A stretch of 11,367 bases of DNA, taken from positions 1-11,367 of the forward strand of contig JANXGZ010000111.1 in NCBI GenBank assembly GCA_024958995.1, given 5' to 3'. Below are positions 1-6,905 of the stretch, piece by piece (positions within the stretch are counted from its first letter, which is position 1; every line of letters begins with the position of its first letter). The stretch comes from Methylococcales bacterium. Lineage in GTDB: Bacteria; Pseudomonadota; Gammaproteobacteria; Methylococcales; UBA1147. The notes beneath the pieces were generated by a model. The model did no database searches, was not told the origin of the DNA, and saw only the letters and a list, made by a program, of their open reading frames with translations. The translations under genes and the position numbers were made by a program.

Positions 1-213
1 TATGTTGTTTCCCATCGAAAAGGCGCCATTATGCCATATTGAAATCTGACCTGAAAAGCCGCGTTCGGGCCGGCGAATGGCATGAATCGTCGGTAACATG
101 GCGCGAATGGAACAAAACCATTTCCGCTTTGATCTGGATTAGGGGTGCTGTGCCGGAGGGTTAAAATAGACAGCAAATGGTTTAGGATGCAGGCTTTTCA
201 TCGCCCCCGTTAG

Positions 214-242
214 TTGGTGCGGAAGAATATTTCCAGTATAAT
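214..242 (+). promoter_or_regulatory. Candidate sigma70 promoter for the oxidase operon
   Basis: TTGGTG at 214-219 and a perfect TATAAT at 237-242 are separated by exactly 17 bases, the optimal sigma70 spacing. Transcription would start near 249 and leave a leader of about 380 bases before the subunit II gene. I see no equally good promoter nearer the gene: TTGACA at 526-531 has no matching -10 element. Assignment to the oxidase operon is inferred from direction and position only. Confidence 0.55.
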
Positions 243-255
243 GGTCCGGATGTGT

Positions 256-280
256 CACCTACCCTTGCTGGTTGTAGGTG
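256..280 (+). repeat. Inverted repeat / hairpin at the start of the oxidase leader
   Basis: CACCTAC (256-262) and its exact complement GTAGGTG (274-280) form a 7-bp stem with an 11-base loop. It starts about 7 bases after the predicted transcription start, so it would sit at the very 5' end of the leader RNA. No T-run follows, so it is not an intrinsic terminator. It may stabilise the transcript or be a protein site; function is unknown. Confidence 0.4.
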
Positions 281-629
281 TAGCAGTCTGGAAGCGGTTT
301 GAAGAAACATTTTTCGTCTGGCTGTAGTACGTACAAGATGAATGATAGCCTCATTGGAGGCTCGGAGGGGATTTGAAGAATCCGGGGGTTGGATTCCGAG
401 TTTCTCTTGATTTCTGGCCTCCGTTTTGAAGAAAGGCAAGGGTGGGAGACGGTTCTAAAATGGGTGAATGTTCTTCAGCGTGAGAACGATCGGCGTTGCC
501 ACAGGTCGTCTTGGGTTGGGGGTCTTTGACAGCGTGGATGAAGTTCCGCGTCCGACGTGGGTTTTAAAGACTTAATGTGTCATCCGTTTAAGGATCTTTG
601 AACAGCTTGAAAGGAGCGTTAGATCGGTT

Positions 630-2045
630 ATGGCTATAGCAATCGTATTGGTAGTACTGACCATTGGTTCAGTCTGGTTTCACTTCTGGAGTCCTTGGTG
701 GATTACCGACTTGGCATCAAATTGGCAAGCGATGGATGATACGTTGATGATTACCTTCTGGGTGACCGGAGCGGTTTTCATCGCGGTTAACCTGTTTTTG
801 GCCTACGTCATAGTCCGTTTCCGCCATCAGGAAGGACGGAAGGCTGCCTACGAACCGGAAAACAAGAAACTCGAATGGTGGCTTACGATCCTGACGACCA
901 TCGGTGTTGTCATCATGTTGGCTCCGGGGCTGATTGTTTACAATGATTTCGTCCACGCGCCCGAAGATGCCATGCCGATTGAGGTGATGGGCAAACAGTG
1001 GCAGTGGGGTTATCGCTTTGCTGGTGAGGACGGTGTTTTTGGTCATGCGCAATCCAGTCTGGTTACCTTCACGAATCCCTTCGGCATGGATTCTGAAGAT
1101 CCGGCTGGCCAGGACGATGTGGTCGTAGCTTCGGGCGAACTTCACGTACCACTCAACCAGCCGATCGAAGTGTTCCTCCGCACCTATGACGTGCTGCACG
1201 ATTTCTACGTGCCGCATTTTCGCGCAAAAATGGACGCGGTTCCCGGTGAGATTACGAAGTTCTGGTTTACTCCCACTCGTATAGGAAAATTCGATAGCAT
1301 GTGTGCCGAATTCTGCGGGATTGGTCACCATACGATGCGTAGTTTCGTATGGGTGGATGAAGCCGAGGATTTCCAGCAGTGGCTGGCCGGTCAACCGACT
1401 TTTGCTTCGTCTTCAGCGGCGTCGCAGGGCGTCGTACTGAGTCCGTCTGAGGCCAGAGGGCTCGAAGTTTCCCAGGAGCAGGGTTGTTTGGGATGTCATA
1501 GCGTAGATGGTTCTCCGATGGTCGGTCCGACCTGGAAAGGTCTCTACGGCAAGAGCGAAACGATGGAAGACGGCACCAGTGTTGTTGTCGACGATGCTTA
1601 CCTGAAGGAAGCGATCGTGGAGCCGAATGCCTCCATCGTCAAGGGTTATGCTCCGACCATGCCGGCCTACGAACTTTCTGAGGAAGACCTGCAGGCCCTG
1701 ATCGACTATACCCGCTCGTTGTCGGGTGACGATGAGGTTTCTGCTGCCGATCCGGTCGAATCCGGGCGTCAGCTTGCGGAACAGCAAGGATGTCTGGGCT
1801 GTCATACCACCGACGGTAACCCGAGTGCCGGACCGACCTGGAAAGGCCTGTTCGGAAAGACCGAAAAACTGGCGGACGGATCGACCGTCGTTGTTGACGC
1901 CGATTTTCTTAAGGAATCTATCGTTGAGCCGAACGCAACCATCATTGAAGGTTATTCGGGTTTCATGCCTGCGTACCCGTTGACCGACGAACAGTTGGAT
2001 CATCTGGTGGCCTATACCCGGTCGTTGTCGTCCGGCGCTGAATAG
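630..2045 (+). CDS. coxB: Cytochrome c oxidase subunit II with two fused cytochrome c domains
   Basis: Subunit II (471 aa) takes electrons from cytochrome c and passes them through CuA to subunit I. The N-terminus is hydrophobic (about 4-20) and two further membrane helices follow (about 40-63 and 84-106). The periplasmic cupredoxin domain has the aromatic KQWQWGY patch (122-128) and a full CuA set: H190, C225, E227, C229, H233 and M236. Two heme-c domains follow in tandem: CLGCH at 286-290 with probable Met ligand M344, and CLGCH at 388-392 with M446. The two are about 62% identical over 80 residues by hand alignment. This makes it a caa3-type subunit with an extra heme; ordinary caa3 subunit II has one heme c. 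It is the first gene of the operon, 78 bases before subunit I. ATG at 630 fits the family's usual N-terminus, although the AAGGAG lies 13 bases upstream. Confidence 0.96.
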   Translation: MAIAIVLVVLTIGSVWFHFWSPWWITDLASNWQAMDDTLMITFWVTGAVFIAVNLFLAYVIVRFRHQEGRKAAYEPENKKLEWWLTILTTIGVVIMLAPGLIVYNDFVHAPEDAMPIEVMGKQWQWGYRFAGEDGVFGHAQSSLVTFTNPFGMDSEDPAGQDDVVVASGELHVPLNQPIEVFLRTYDVLHDFYVPHFRAKMDAVPGEITKFWFTPTRIGKFDSMCAEFCGIGHHTMRSFVWVDEAEDFQQWLAGQPTFASSSAASQGVVLSPSEARGLEVSQEQGCLGCHSVDGSPMVGPTWKGLYGKSETMEDGTSVVVDDAYLKEAIVEPNASIVKGYAPTMPAYELSEEDLQALIDYTRSLSGDDEVSAADPVESGRQLAEQQGCLGCHTTDGNPSAGPTWKGLFGKTEKLADGSTVVVDADFLKESIVEPNATIIEGYSGFMPAYPLTDEQLDHLVAYTRSLSSGAE

Positions 2046-2123
2046 TCCGGTGTTCGATCAGTATTCACAGACGATTCACACACATCTGAATTTAACAAAC
2101 AGGTAGCGAGCAAGGGGATTTTG

Positions 2124-3890
2124 ATGACAAGTACACCCTATCAAGAAGCTTTACCGCTTCATGAACCAAAGAGTTGGTGGACCAAGTACGTGTTCAGCCA
2201 GGATCACAAGGTGATCGCAATCCAGTATACGTTGACGGCCGTTGCGGTCGGAATGGTCGCCCTGGTGATGTCATGGATGATGCGTCTGCAATTGGGCTTT
2301 CCGGGAAGTTTTTCATTCATTGACCCCAGCACCTATTACCAGTTGGTGACCATGCACGGGATGATCATGGTGATTTACCTGCTGACTGCCATTTTTCTCG
2401 GTGGGTTCGGCAATTTCCTGATCCCGTTGATGGTCGGCGCACGCGATATGGTGTTCCCTTTCGTGAACATGCTGAGTTACTGGGCTTACCTGCTGTCGGT
2501 ACTTGTGCTGATGTCGAGTCTATTTGTTCCGGGCGGACCGACCGGTGCCGGCTGGACCCTTTATCCTCCTCAGGCCATCCTGCCGGGTACCCCGGGTTCG
2601 AGCTACGGGATTGTGCTGATGCTGATTTCGCTGGCCCTGTTCATCGTTGCCGCAACGATGGGTGGTCTGAACTATGTAACCACTGTATTGCAGGCACGGA
2701 CCCGCGGCATGACCTTGATGCGCATGCCGCTGTCAGTCTGGGGAATTTTCATGGCAACCGTCCTCGCGCTGCTGGCCTTCCCGGCCCTGTTCGTTAGCGC
2801 GGTCATGATGTTGTTTGACCGGCTGCTGGAAACCAGTTTCTTCATGCCCTCCGGCGTTTCCATGGGGCAGCAGACGAGCTACAGTGGAGGCAGTCCGATC
2901 CTGTTCCAGCATCTGTTCTGGTTCTTCGGACACCCGGAAGTCTACATCGTTGCGTTACCGGCCTTTGGCATCGTCTCCGACATCATCAGTGTTCATTCGC
3001 GCAAGAACATCTTTGGCTACAGGATCATGGTCTGGGCCATCGTGATCATTGGCGCACTGAGTTTCATCGTCTGGGCTCACCACATGTACGTGAGTGGTAT
3101 GAACCCGTACTTCGGTTTTTTCTTCGCCGTCACAACGCTGATCATCGCGGTGCCAACGGCAATCAAGGTCTATAACTGGACCCTGACGCTATGGCACGGT
3201 GATATCCACCTGACGGTACCGATGCTGTTTGCCATTGCATTCGTCAGTACATTTACAATCGGTGGATTGACCGGCCTGTTCTTGGGTAACGTAACCATCG
3301 ATTTGCCGTTGTCGGATACTTATTTCGTTGTTGCCCATTTCCACATGGTGATGGGTGTGGCTCCGATTATGGTTGTGTTCGCGGGAATCTACCACTGGTA
3401 TCCGAAGATTACCGGCAGGATGCTTCACGATACGATGGGTCAGGTACACTTTTGGTTCACGTTCATCGGTACTTATCTGATCTATTTTCCGATGCATTAT
3501 CTCGGCTTTATCGGGATGCCGCGTCGTTACCACGCCTATGACGGATACGAGTTCATTCCGGCATCTGCGCAGGACCTGAATGTATTTATCACGGTTTCGG
3601 CATTGATGGTCGGTTTTGCCCAATTCATTTTTCTGTACAACCTTTACTGGAGTTACCGCAAGGGGAAAGCATCCGGACACAACCCATGGAAAGCGGCTTC
3701 GCTGGAATGGCAAACCCCGGATACTCCGGCGTGCCATGGCAACTGGGGGGCGAATCTGCCGAGCGTATATAGGTGGCCCTATGACTACAATGTGCCGGGT
3801 TCAAAGAGTGATTTTATCCCGCAGAACCAGGCAGCGAATGGGTCCCCGGGGATGGATGAAGCAGATCCGGCAGAGGGTTGCAAGGTCTGA
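2124..3890 (+). CDS. ctaD: Cytochrome c oxidase subunit I (A1-type heme-copper oxidase)
   Basis: This is the catalytic membrane subunit that reduces O2 to water and pumps protons. Numbering from ATG 2124 (588 aa), ligands are all present: H78 and H407 for the low-spin heme, H405 for heme a3, and H270, H319 and H320 for CuB. Y274 in GHPEVYI is the residue expected to crosslink to H270. The D channel has D108 in ARDMVFP, N97 and N115, ending at E272 of GHPEV, which marks type A1. The K channel has T345 and K348 in PTAIK. The usual PRMNN motif is changed to PFVNM here. About 12 membrane helices fill the body, with a polar C-terminal tail of about 75 residues. AAGGGG six bases before ATG 2124 favours that start over the TTG at 2121. 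Confidence 0.97.
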   Translation: MTSTPYQEALPLHEPKSWWTKYVFSQDHKVIAIQYTLTAVAVGMVALVMSWMMRLQLGFPGSFSFIDPSTYYQLVTMHGMIMVIYLLTAIFLGGFGNFLIPLMVGARDMVFPFVNMLSYWAYLLSVLVLMSSLFVPGGPTGAGWTLYPPQAILPGTPGSSYGIVLMLISLALFIVAATMGGLNYVTTVLQARTRGMTLMRMPLSVWGIFMATVLALLAFPALFVSAVMMLFDRLLETSFFMPSGVSMGQQTSYSGGSPILFQHLFWFFGHPEVYIVALPAFGIVSDIISVHSRKNIFGYRIMVWAIVIIGALSFIVWAHHMYVSGMNPYFGFFFAVTTLIIAVPTAIKVYNWTLTLWHGDIHLTVPMLFAIAFVSTFTIGGLTGLFLGNVTIDLPLSDTYFVVAHFHMVMGVAPIMVVFAGIYHWYPKITGRMLHDTMGQVHFWFTFIGTYLIYFPMHYLGFIGMPRRYHAYDGYEFIPASAQDLNVFITVSALMVGFAQFIFLYNLYWSYRKGKASGHNPWKAASLEWQTPDTPACHGNWGANLPSVYRWPYDYNVPGSKSDFIPQNQAANGSPGMDEADPAEGCKV

Positions 3891-3893
3891 TAA

Positions 3894-4502
3894 GTGAGCC
3901 GCGACAGGGCCAATTCGTGGGTGCCGGCCGAAGGACTGCTGGACGAGAAGAGTTCTTGGAGAATCCTTTCGTTGCCAGTGCCCAAGTTCGGGTTGAGGGT
4001 GCTTCTCGTAGTGGTCACGGTATTGTTCCTGCTTCTGGGGACGTCTTATCTCGTGCGAATGCAGGTTTGGGACTGGCGACCGCTTCAGGAACCGGGGATC
4101 CTCGTGGCCAATACCGGGGTACTGATCCTAAGCAGTATCGCACTGCAATGGGCCAAGGCCTGTGCCGAAACCGACCGGATCAAGGAAGTTCGTCAGGGTT
4201 TTCTTGTCGCCGGGATCTTAACCTGCGTGTTTTTGGCAGGGCAGCTGTATGCATGGAGTGAGATTCGCGACACCGCGGTCTTTCTGGAACGCAATCCGTC
4301 AACCAGTTTCTTTTACCTGGTGACACTGATTCATGGTTTGCATTTGGTTGGAGGACTGGTTGCCTGGGTGAGGACATCGCTCCGGATCAGGCGGGGTGTC
4401 GCCATAGCCGAGGTCCGGATGAGCATCGAGATGTGTGCCGTCTACTGGCATTTTCTACTGGCGGTGTGGTTGGTTTTTTATGGGTTGATGTTATCGACAT
4501 AA
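3894..4502 (+). CDS. Cytochrome c oxidase subunit III-type protein, first copy
   Basis: This 202-aa membrane protein belongs to the subunit III (CtaE) family, which stabilises the catalytic core and supports proton uptake. About five helices are visible (34-54, 68-88, 102-122, 138-160 and 180-199). Family features are GQLYAWSEI near 116-124, the HGLHLVGG helix near 147-154 and the final YWHFLLAVW near 184-192. The GTG start at 3894 lies three bases after the subunit I stop, with AAGG about 8 bases upstream. No in-frame ATG occurs before M56, inside the first helices, so GTG is the likely start. The ~30-residue N-terminus is hydrophilic. It differs clearly in sequence from the following subunit III gene, so the pair is old or was acquired rather than newly duplicated. 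Confidence 0.85.
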   Translation: MSRDRANSWVPAEGLLDEKSSWRILSLPVPKFGLRVLLVVVTVLFLLLGTSYLVRMQVWDWRPLQEPGILVANTGVLILSSIALQWAKACAETDRIKEVRQGFLVAGILTCVFLAGQLYAWSEIRDTAVFLERNPSTSFFYLVTLIHGLHLVGGLVAWVRTSLRIRRGVAIAEVRMSIEMCAVYWHFLLAVWLVFYGLMLST

Positions 4503-4518
4503 ATCAGGGTAGAAACAC

Positions 4519-5238
4519 ATGACACAAAGTTCACAAGGGAGTGGTGGAGAATCGCTCTCGACAAACGAAAACCTGGATAATACTTCTGCCGACGGTGTGC
4601 AGGGACTGGTCGCTGATTGGGCATCTGATGTCGAAGTCTTCAAGGATGTTCCTTGGGGCAAGGCGATGATGTGGATATTCCTGCTCAGTGATACGTTCAT
4701 CTTTACGTGTTTTCTGACCGGTTACATGACGGTGAGAATTTCCACCACGGTTCCCTGGCCTATTCCGAGTGAGGTTTTCGCGCTCACCATTGCCGGACAT
4801 CATATCCCGCTGGTCCTGATTGCGATCATGACCTTTATCCTGATCACCAGCAGTGGAACCATGGCCATGGCGGTGAATTTCGGTTACCGCAAGAACCGAA
4901 AGGTTGCGGCGATCCTGATGCTTGTCACCGCATTGTTCGGAGCATCATTCGTCGGCATGCAAGTATTCGAGTGGAGCAAGCTGATCATTGACGAGGGAGT
5001 CCGCCCATGGAGTAACCCGATGGGGGCTGCGCAGTTTGGTTCAACCTTTTTCATGGTGACTGGTTTTCACGGGCTGCACGTATCGATCGGAGTCATCTAC
5101 CTGAGCATCGTGGCCAGGAAAGTATGGCGCGGCGATTACGAACACACGAACTATGAGATCATCGAGATTGCCGGGCTGTACTGGCACTTCGTCGATCTGG
5201 TCTGGGTTTTTATCTTTGCATTCTTTTATCTTTGGTAA
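4519..5238 (+). CDS. ctaE: Cytochrome c oxidase subunit III, second copy
   Basis: This 239-aa protein is also in the heme-copper oxidase subunit III family, with about five membrane helices (50-72, 95-117, 128-150, 173-197 and 218-237). Diagnostic stretches are GMQVFEWSKLI near 146-156, FFMVTGFHGLHVSIG near 177-191 and GLYWHFVDLVWVF near 219-231, the last being the classical subunit III ending. A polar Ser/Asn-rich N-terminus of about 45 residues precedes the first helix. It starts 16 bases after the first subunit III gene, with only a weak ribosome site (AGGGTAG). It matches the canonical subunit III signature better than its neighbour, so it is the more likely structural subunit. Whether both proteins enter one complex cannot be read from the sequence. 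Confidence 0.9.
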   Translation: MTQSSQGSGGESLSTNENLDNTSADGVQGLVADWASDVEVFKDVPWGKAMMWIFLLSDTFIFTCFLTGYMTVRISTTVPWPIPSEVFALTIAGHHIPLVLIAIMTFILITSSGTMAMAVNFGYRKNRKVAAILMLVTALFGASFVGMQVFEWSKLIIDEGVRPWSNPMGAAQFGSTFFMVTGFHGLHVSIGVIYLSIVARKVWRGDYEHTNYEIIEIAGLYWHFVDLVWVFIFAFFYLW

Positions 5239-5248
5239 GGGGGATAGA

Positions 5249-5626
5249 ATGGAACACGCGGAAGGACAACAACAGCATCCGGTCGGTCTGTACTTCAAGG
5301 TCTGGATATTGCTGTTTGTACTAAGCACCTTTTCCTACCTGGTGGATTACCTGGAGTTCCAAGGTTACCTGAGATGGACCCTGATCATCGTTTTCATGCT
5401 TTTGAAGGCTGGATTCATCGTTGCGATCTTCATGCACATGGTGTGGGAACGAATGGCGCTCGTTTGTGCCATCCTGTTACCTCCGCTTGCATTGGGTGTA
5501 CTGATTAGCCTGATGGCGATCGAAGGAGACACCACCTTCCTGATTCGGTCCATCGTCTTTGGACAGGAACAGCAACAGAGCCAGTGTCTGGAACAGAGCC
5601 AGGAATGTGAGCATTCCGAGGGTTAG
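5249..5626 (+). CDS. Cytochrome c oxidase subunit IV-type small membrane protein
   Basis: This 125-aa protein fits the bacterial cytochrome c oxidase subunit IV (CyoD/CtaF-like) family, a small accessory subunit. Three helices are visible (12-33, 42-63 and 68-90), with the conserved-looking LLKAGFIVAIFMHM stretch in helix 2. The ATG at 5249 is preceded by GGGGG five bases upstream and lies ten bases after the subunit III stop. A longer frame reaching back to 5153 overlaps the subunit III gene and is not needed. The last ~20 residues are odd: a hydrophilic tail rich in Gln, Glu and Ser with two cysteines (C113, C120), partly encoded by an 18-base repeat. It is the last gene of the oxidase operon, and a terminator follows. 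Confidence 0.85.
   Translation: MEHAEGQQQHPVGLYFKVWILLFVLSTFSYLVDYLEFQGYLRWTLIIVFMLLKAGFIVAIFMHMVWERMALVCAILLPPLALGVLISLMAIEGDTTFLIRSIVFGQEQQQSQCLEQSQECEHSEG
5574..5602 (+). repeat. Short direct repeat in the subunit IV tail
   Basis: The 11-mer AACAGAGCCAG occurs at 5574-5584 and again at 5592-5602, an 18-base period inside the reading frame. It encodes repeated QSQ-type residues in the Gln-rich C-terminus of the subunit IV-type protein. The 18-base period keeps the frame, so repeat-number changes would lengthen or shorten only the tail. Confidence 0.7.
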
Positions 5627-5651
5627 TTGAGACAAACAATGGATGCTGCAG

Positions 5652-5686
5652 AGGAGGCCCGGTCGACTTGTCACCAGGCCTTTTTT
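5652..5686 (+). terminator. Rho-independent terminator of the oxidase operon
   Basis: AGGCC (5655-5659) pairs with GGCCT (5677-5681). After one C-A mismatch, GG (5661-5662) pairs with CC (5674-5675), leaving an 11-base loop. A six-T run (5681-5686) follows directly. It lies about 25 bases after the stop of the subunit IV gene and so should end the five-gene oxidase transcript. Confidence 0.75.
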
Positions 5687-5892
5687 ACGGGCGACATTCC
5701 TTGCGGGAATCGCGAGACGAAGGAGTATCCGAAACTCGGGGATTATTGTCTCCTGACCAAGTTCAGGGAAGGATTACACAAGGTTCTCCATGCCTGGTAA
5801 GGGCCCAGCCATCGATCAGTGGTCCGGATATGTCGGGAAAATGGAATTCGGCTAGTCTGAGCGATGCCAGAAAGGGTAGACTGGGAGCAGTT

Positions 5893-5920
5893 TTGCACCG
5901 CGGAACAGAGGTGTTATCTT
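5893..5920 (+). promoter_or_regulatory. Candidate extended -10 promoter for the DUF6494 gene
   Basis: TTGCAC at 5893-5898 and TATCTT at 5915-5920 are 16 bases apart, and TG one base before the -10 makes an extended -10. Transcription would start near 5927, giving a leader of about 40 bases to the ATG at 5967. It probably serves the DUF6494 gene and possibly the flavoprotein gene after it. Confidence 0.5.
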
Positions 5921-5931
5921 TTGGTCCGCGG
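5898..5931. repeat. Inverted repeat enclosing the -10 element, possible operator
   Basis: CCGCGGA (5898-5904) and its exact complement TCCGCGG (5925-5931) flank a 20-base spacer. The half-sites are 27 bases centre to centre, about two and a half helical turns. The left arm touches the end of the -35 and the right arm covers the expected start site. That placement fits a repressor operator, but a hairpin in the DNA or RNA is equally possible, and no regulator is encoded nearby. Confidence 0.4.
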
Positions 5932-5966
5932 GCTCGAACTCCGTACTCAGATTGGGAGATAGTGCA

Positions 5967-6173
5967 ATGAACGAGGATACACTCAATATGGAAATTCGGC
6001 GTTTTCTAAAGAATGTCGGCATCACCTCGCAGCGCGAAATCGAGCGGGCTGTGGTTAGCGCGGTAGAGGACGGAAGACTCGCTGGCAACGAGCGGATCGA
6101 TGTATCTGTCAGGCTTGATATTCCTTCCCTAGGCGTTGAAAGAATAATTGATGGAACAATCGGGCTCGAATAA
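5967..6173 (+). CDS. DUF6494 family small protein
   Basis: This 68-aa protein of unknown function matches the DUF6494 pattern as I remember it: an N-terminal helix beginning MNEDTLNMEIRRFLKNVG, a TSQREIE motif (20-26), then a basic/acidic DGRLAG turn (35-40) and a C-terminal strand region ending in GTIGLE. It is soluble, has no cysteine, and has no signal or membrane segment. ATG 5967 is preceded by GGGAG about 8 bases upstream; a TTG at 5952 would place the start before this site and is less likely. It has its own promoter, separated from the oxidase operon by a terminator, and is followed by the FMN reductase-like gene 69 bases later. Function cannot be assigned. Confidence 0.8.
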   Translation: MNEDTLNMEIRRFLKNVGITSQREIERAVVSAVEDGRLAGNERIDVSVRLDIPSLGVERIIDGTIGLE

Positions 6174-6242
6174 TCCGTTGCCCGGCGGTTCGCTGAGACA
6201 AGAACACGTTTGATAGAATTGAGGGTCTTTTGAGGGGTTGAT

Positions 6243-6821
6243 TTGAGTAAACAGCCATCCATCCTCGCATTCTCCGGAAGCACGCGGCGAGGATCGTTCA
6301 ATGATCTTCTGGTACGGGTAGCCGCTCGAGAGGCTCAGACCTATGATGTTTCAGTCACCATGATCCGCCTGTGTGATTTCTCCTTGCCCCTCTACAACGC
6401 TGATCTTGAAGCAGAGCACGGGATCCCGGACGCTGGGCTTGAATTGAAGAAACTGATGCAGTCACACCAGGGGTTCCTGATTGCGAGCCCGGAGTACAAT
6501 AGTTCGCTCAGCGCCGTCCTTAAGAACTCGATCGACTGGGCTTCCAGACGAGAAGAGGGTGAGGCTCGATTATCATGTTTTGATGCCAAGGTGGTCGGTT
6601 TGCTGAGCGCGGCTCCCGGAAAACTCGGAGGGCTTCGGGGACTTACACATCTTCGGTCGATCCTTAGCAGCATGGGCTGTCTTGTGATTCCGGAACAGAT
6701 GGCCTTGGCGACTGCACATTTGGCTTTTGACGACCAAGGACAGTTGAAGGACGAAGCCATGCAGCACGGTGTAGCAGCCGTTGCGGCTGGCGTAGCCGAA
6801 CTCCTGAAGAAGCTTTACTGA
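6243..6821 (+). CDS. NAD(P)H-dependent FMN reductase-like flavoprotein
   Basis: This 192-aa flavodoxin-fold protein is in the NADPH-dependent FMN reductase family (ChrR / azoreductase / SsuE-like). The phosphate-binding loop is GSTRRGSFN (12-20) after a hydrophobic strand, and the family signature SPEYNSSLSAVLKNSIDW lies at 82-99. A second glycine-rich stretch, APGKLGGLRG (124-133), follows, where the family often has its flavin contacts. The start is TTG at 6243 with GAGGGG five bases upstream; the next in-frame ATG lies well inside the first strand-loop unit. Members reduce FMN, quinones or chromate, and the sequence alone does not choose. It is probably cytosolic and could share a transcript with the DUF6494 gene. 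Confidence 0.9.
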   Translation: MSKQPSILAFSGSTRRGSFNDLLVRVAAREAQTYDVSVTMIRLCDFSLPLYNADLEAEHGIPDAGLELKKLMQSHQGFLIASPEYNSSLSAVLKNSIDWASRREEGEARLSCFDAKVVGLLSAAPGKLGGLRGLTHLRSILSSMGCLVIPEQMALATAHLAFDDQGQLKDEAMQHGVAAVAAGVAELLKKLY

Positions 6822-6865
6822 CCAAATTATCGGCAGATTGAGGAGTACCTGATTTGTCCCGAACT

Positions 6866-6893
6866 GATCAGGGTCAGGGAATGATTCCTGATC
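6866..6893. repeat. Hairpin between convergent genes
   Basis: GATCAGG (6866-6872) and CCTGATC (6887-6893) form a perfect 7-bp stem with a 14-base loop in the short gap between the flavoprotein gene and the convergent CHAP gene. Neither strand has a T-run after it, so at most it is a weak two-way 3'-end structure. Confidence 0.4.
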
Positions 6894-6905
6894 GAAGTGC
6901 CCTGC

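Larger units (their letters stand above)
1..629. other. Leader region upstream of the oxidase operon, no convincing gene
   Basis: This stretch precedes the oxidase operon. On the plus strand one frame is open from base 3 to a TAA near 167, but it has no start codon inside the window and the translation resembles nothing I know, so it could at most be the tail of an upstream gene. A minus-strand open frame at 182-439 lacks a ribosome site and family features. What can be supported is a sigma70-type promoter (214-242) and a hairpin just after it (256-280). The AAGGAG at 611-616 lies 13 bases before the ATG of the subunit II gene, a loose Shine-Dalgarno spacing. Confidence 0.5.
5627..5966. other. 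Spacer between the oxidase operon and the DUF6494 gene
   Basis: The first part holds the terminator (5652-5686), followed by a second small hairpin near 5691-5714 (ATTCC pairing with GGAAT, with a GCG/CGC outer clamp). The last part holds a promoter (5893-5920) within an inverted repeat (5898-5931). Between about 5715 and 5890 I see no gene, RNA or repeat. The open frame at 5668-5970 has no ribosome site or recognisable family and runs into the real gene in another frame, so I do not call it. Confidence 0.5.

Noticed and set aside
526..531. Perfect TTGACA as -35 of a promoter nearer the oxidase operon
   Set aside because: No acceptable -10 element lies 15 to 19 bases downstream.
717..1394. 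Long minus-strand open frame (225 codons) inside the subunit II gene
   Set aside because: It lies opposite a clearly identified gene, shows no family motifs, and is a typical antisense shadow.
3189..3737. Minus-strand open frame (182 codons) opposite subunit I
   Set aside because: It covers the region coding heme ligands on the plus strand and its product is rich in charged residues with no known domain.
5920..5945. Possible tRNA 3' end on the minus strand (GTTCGAG followed by CCCGCGGACCA)
   Set aside because: The T-arm stem does not pair and no acceptor, D or anticodon arm could be placed.
5668..5970. 100-codon plus-strand frame before the DUF6494 gene
   Set aside because: It has no ribosome site or family resemblance, begins inside the terminator and runs over the promoter and start of the real gene.
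5852..6301. 149-codon minus-strand frame over the DUF6494 gene
   Set aside because: It is the antisense of a recognisable small protein and a promoter; its Ser/Arg-rich composition is typical of a shadow frame.
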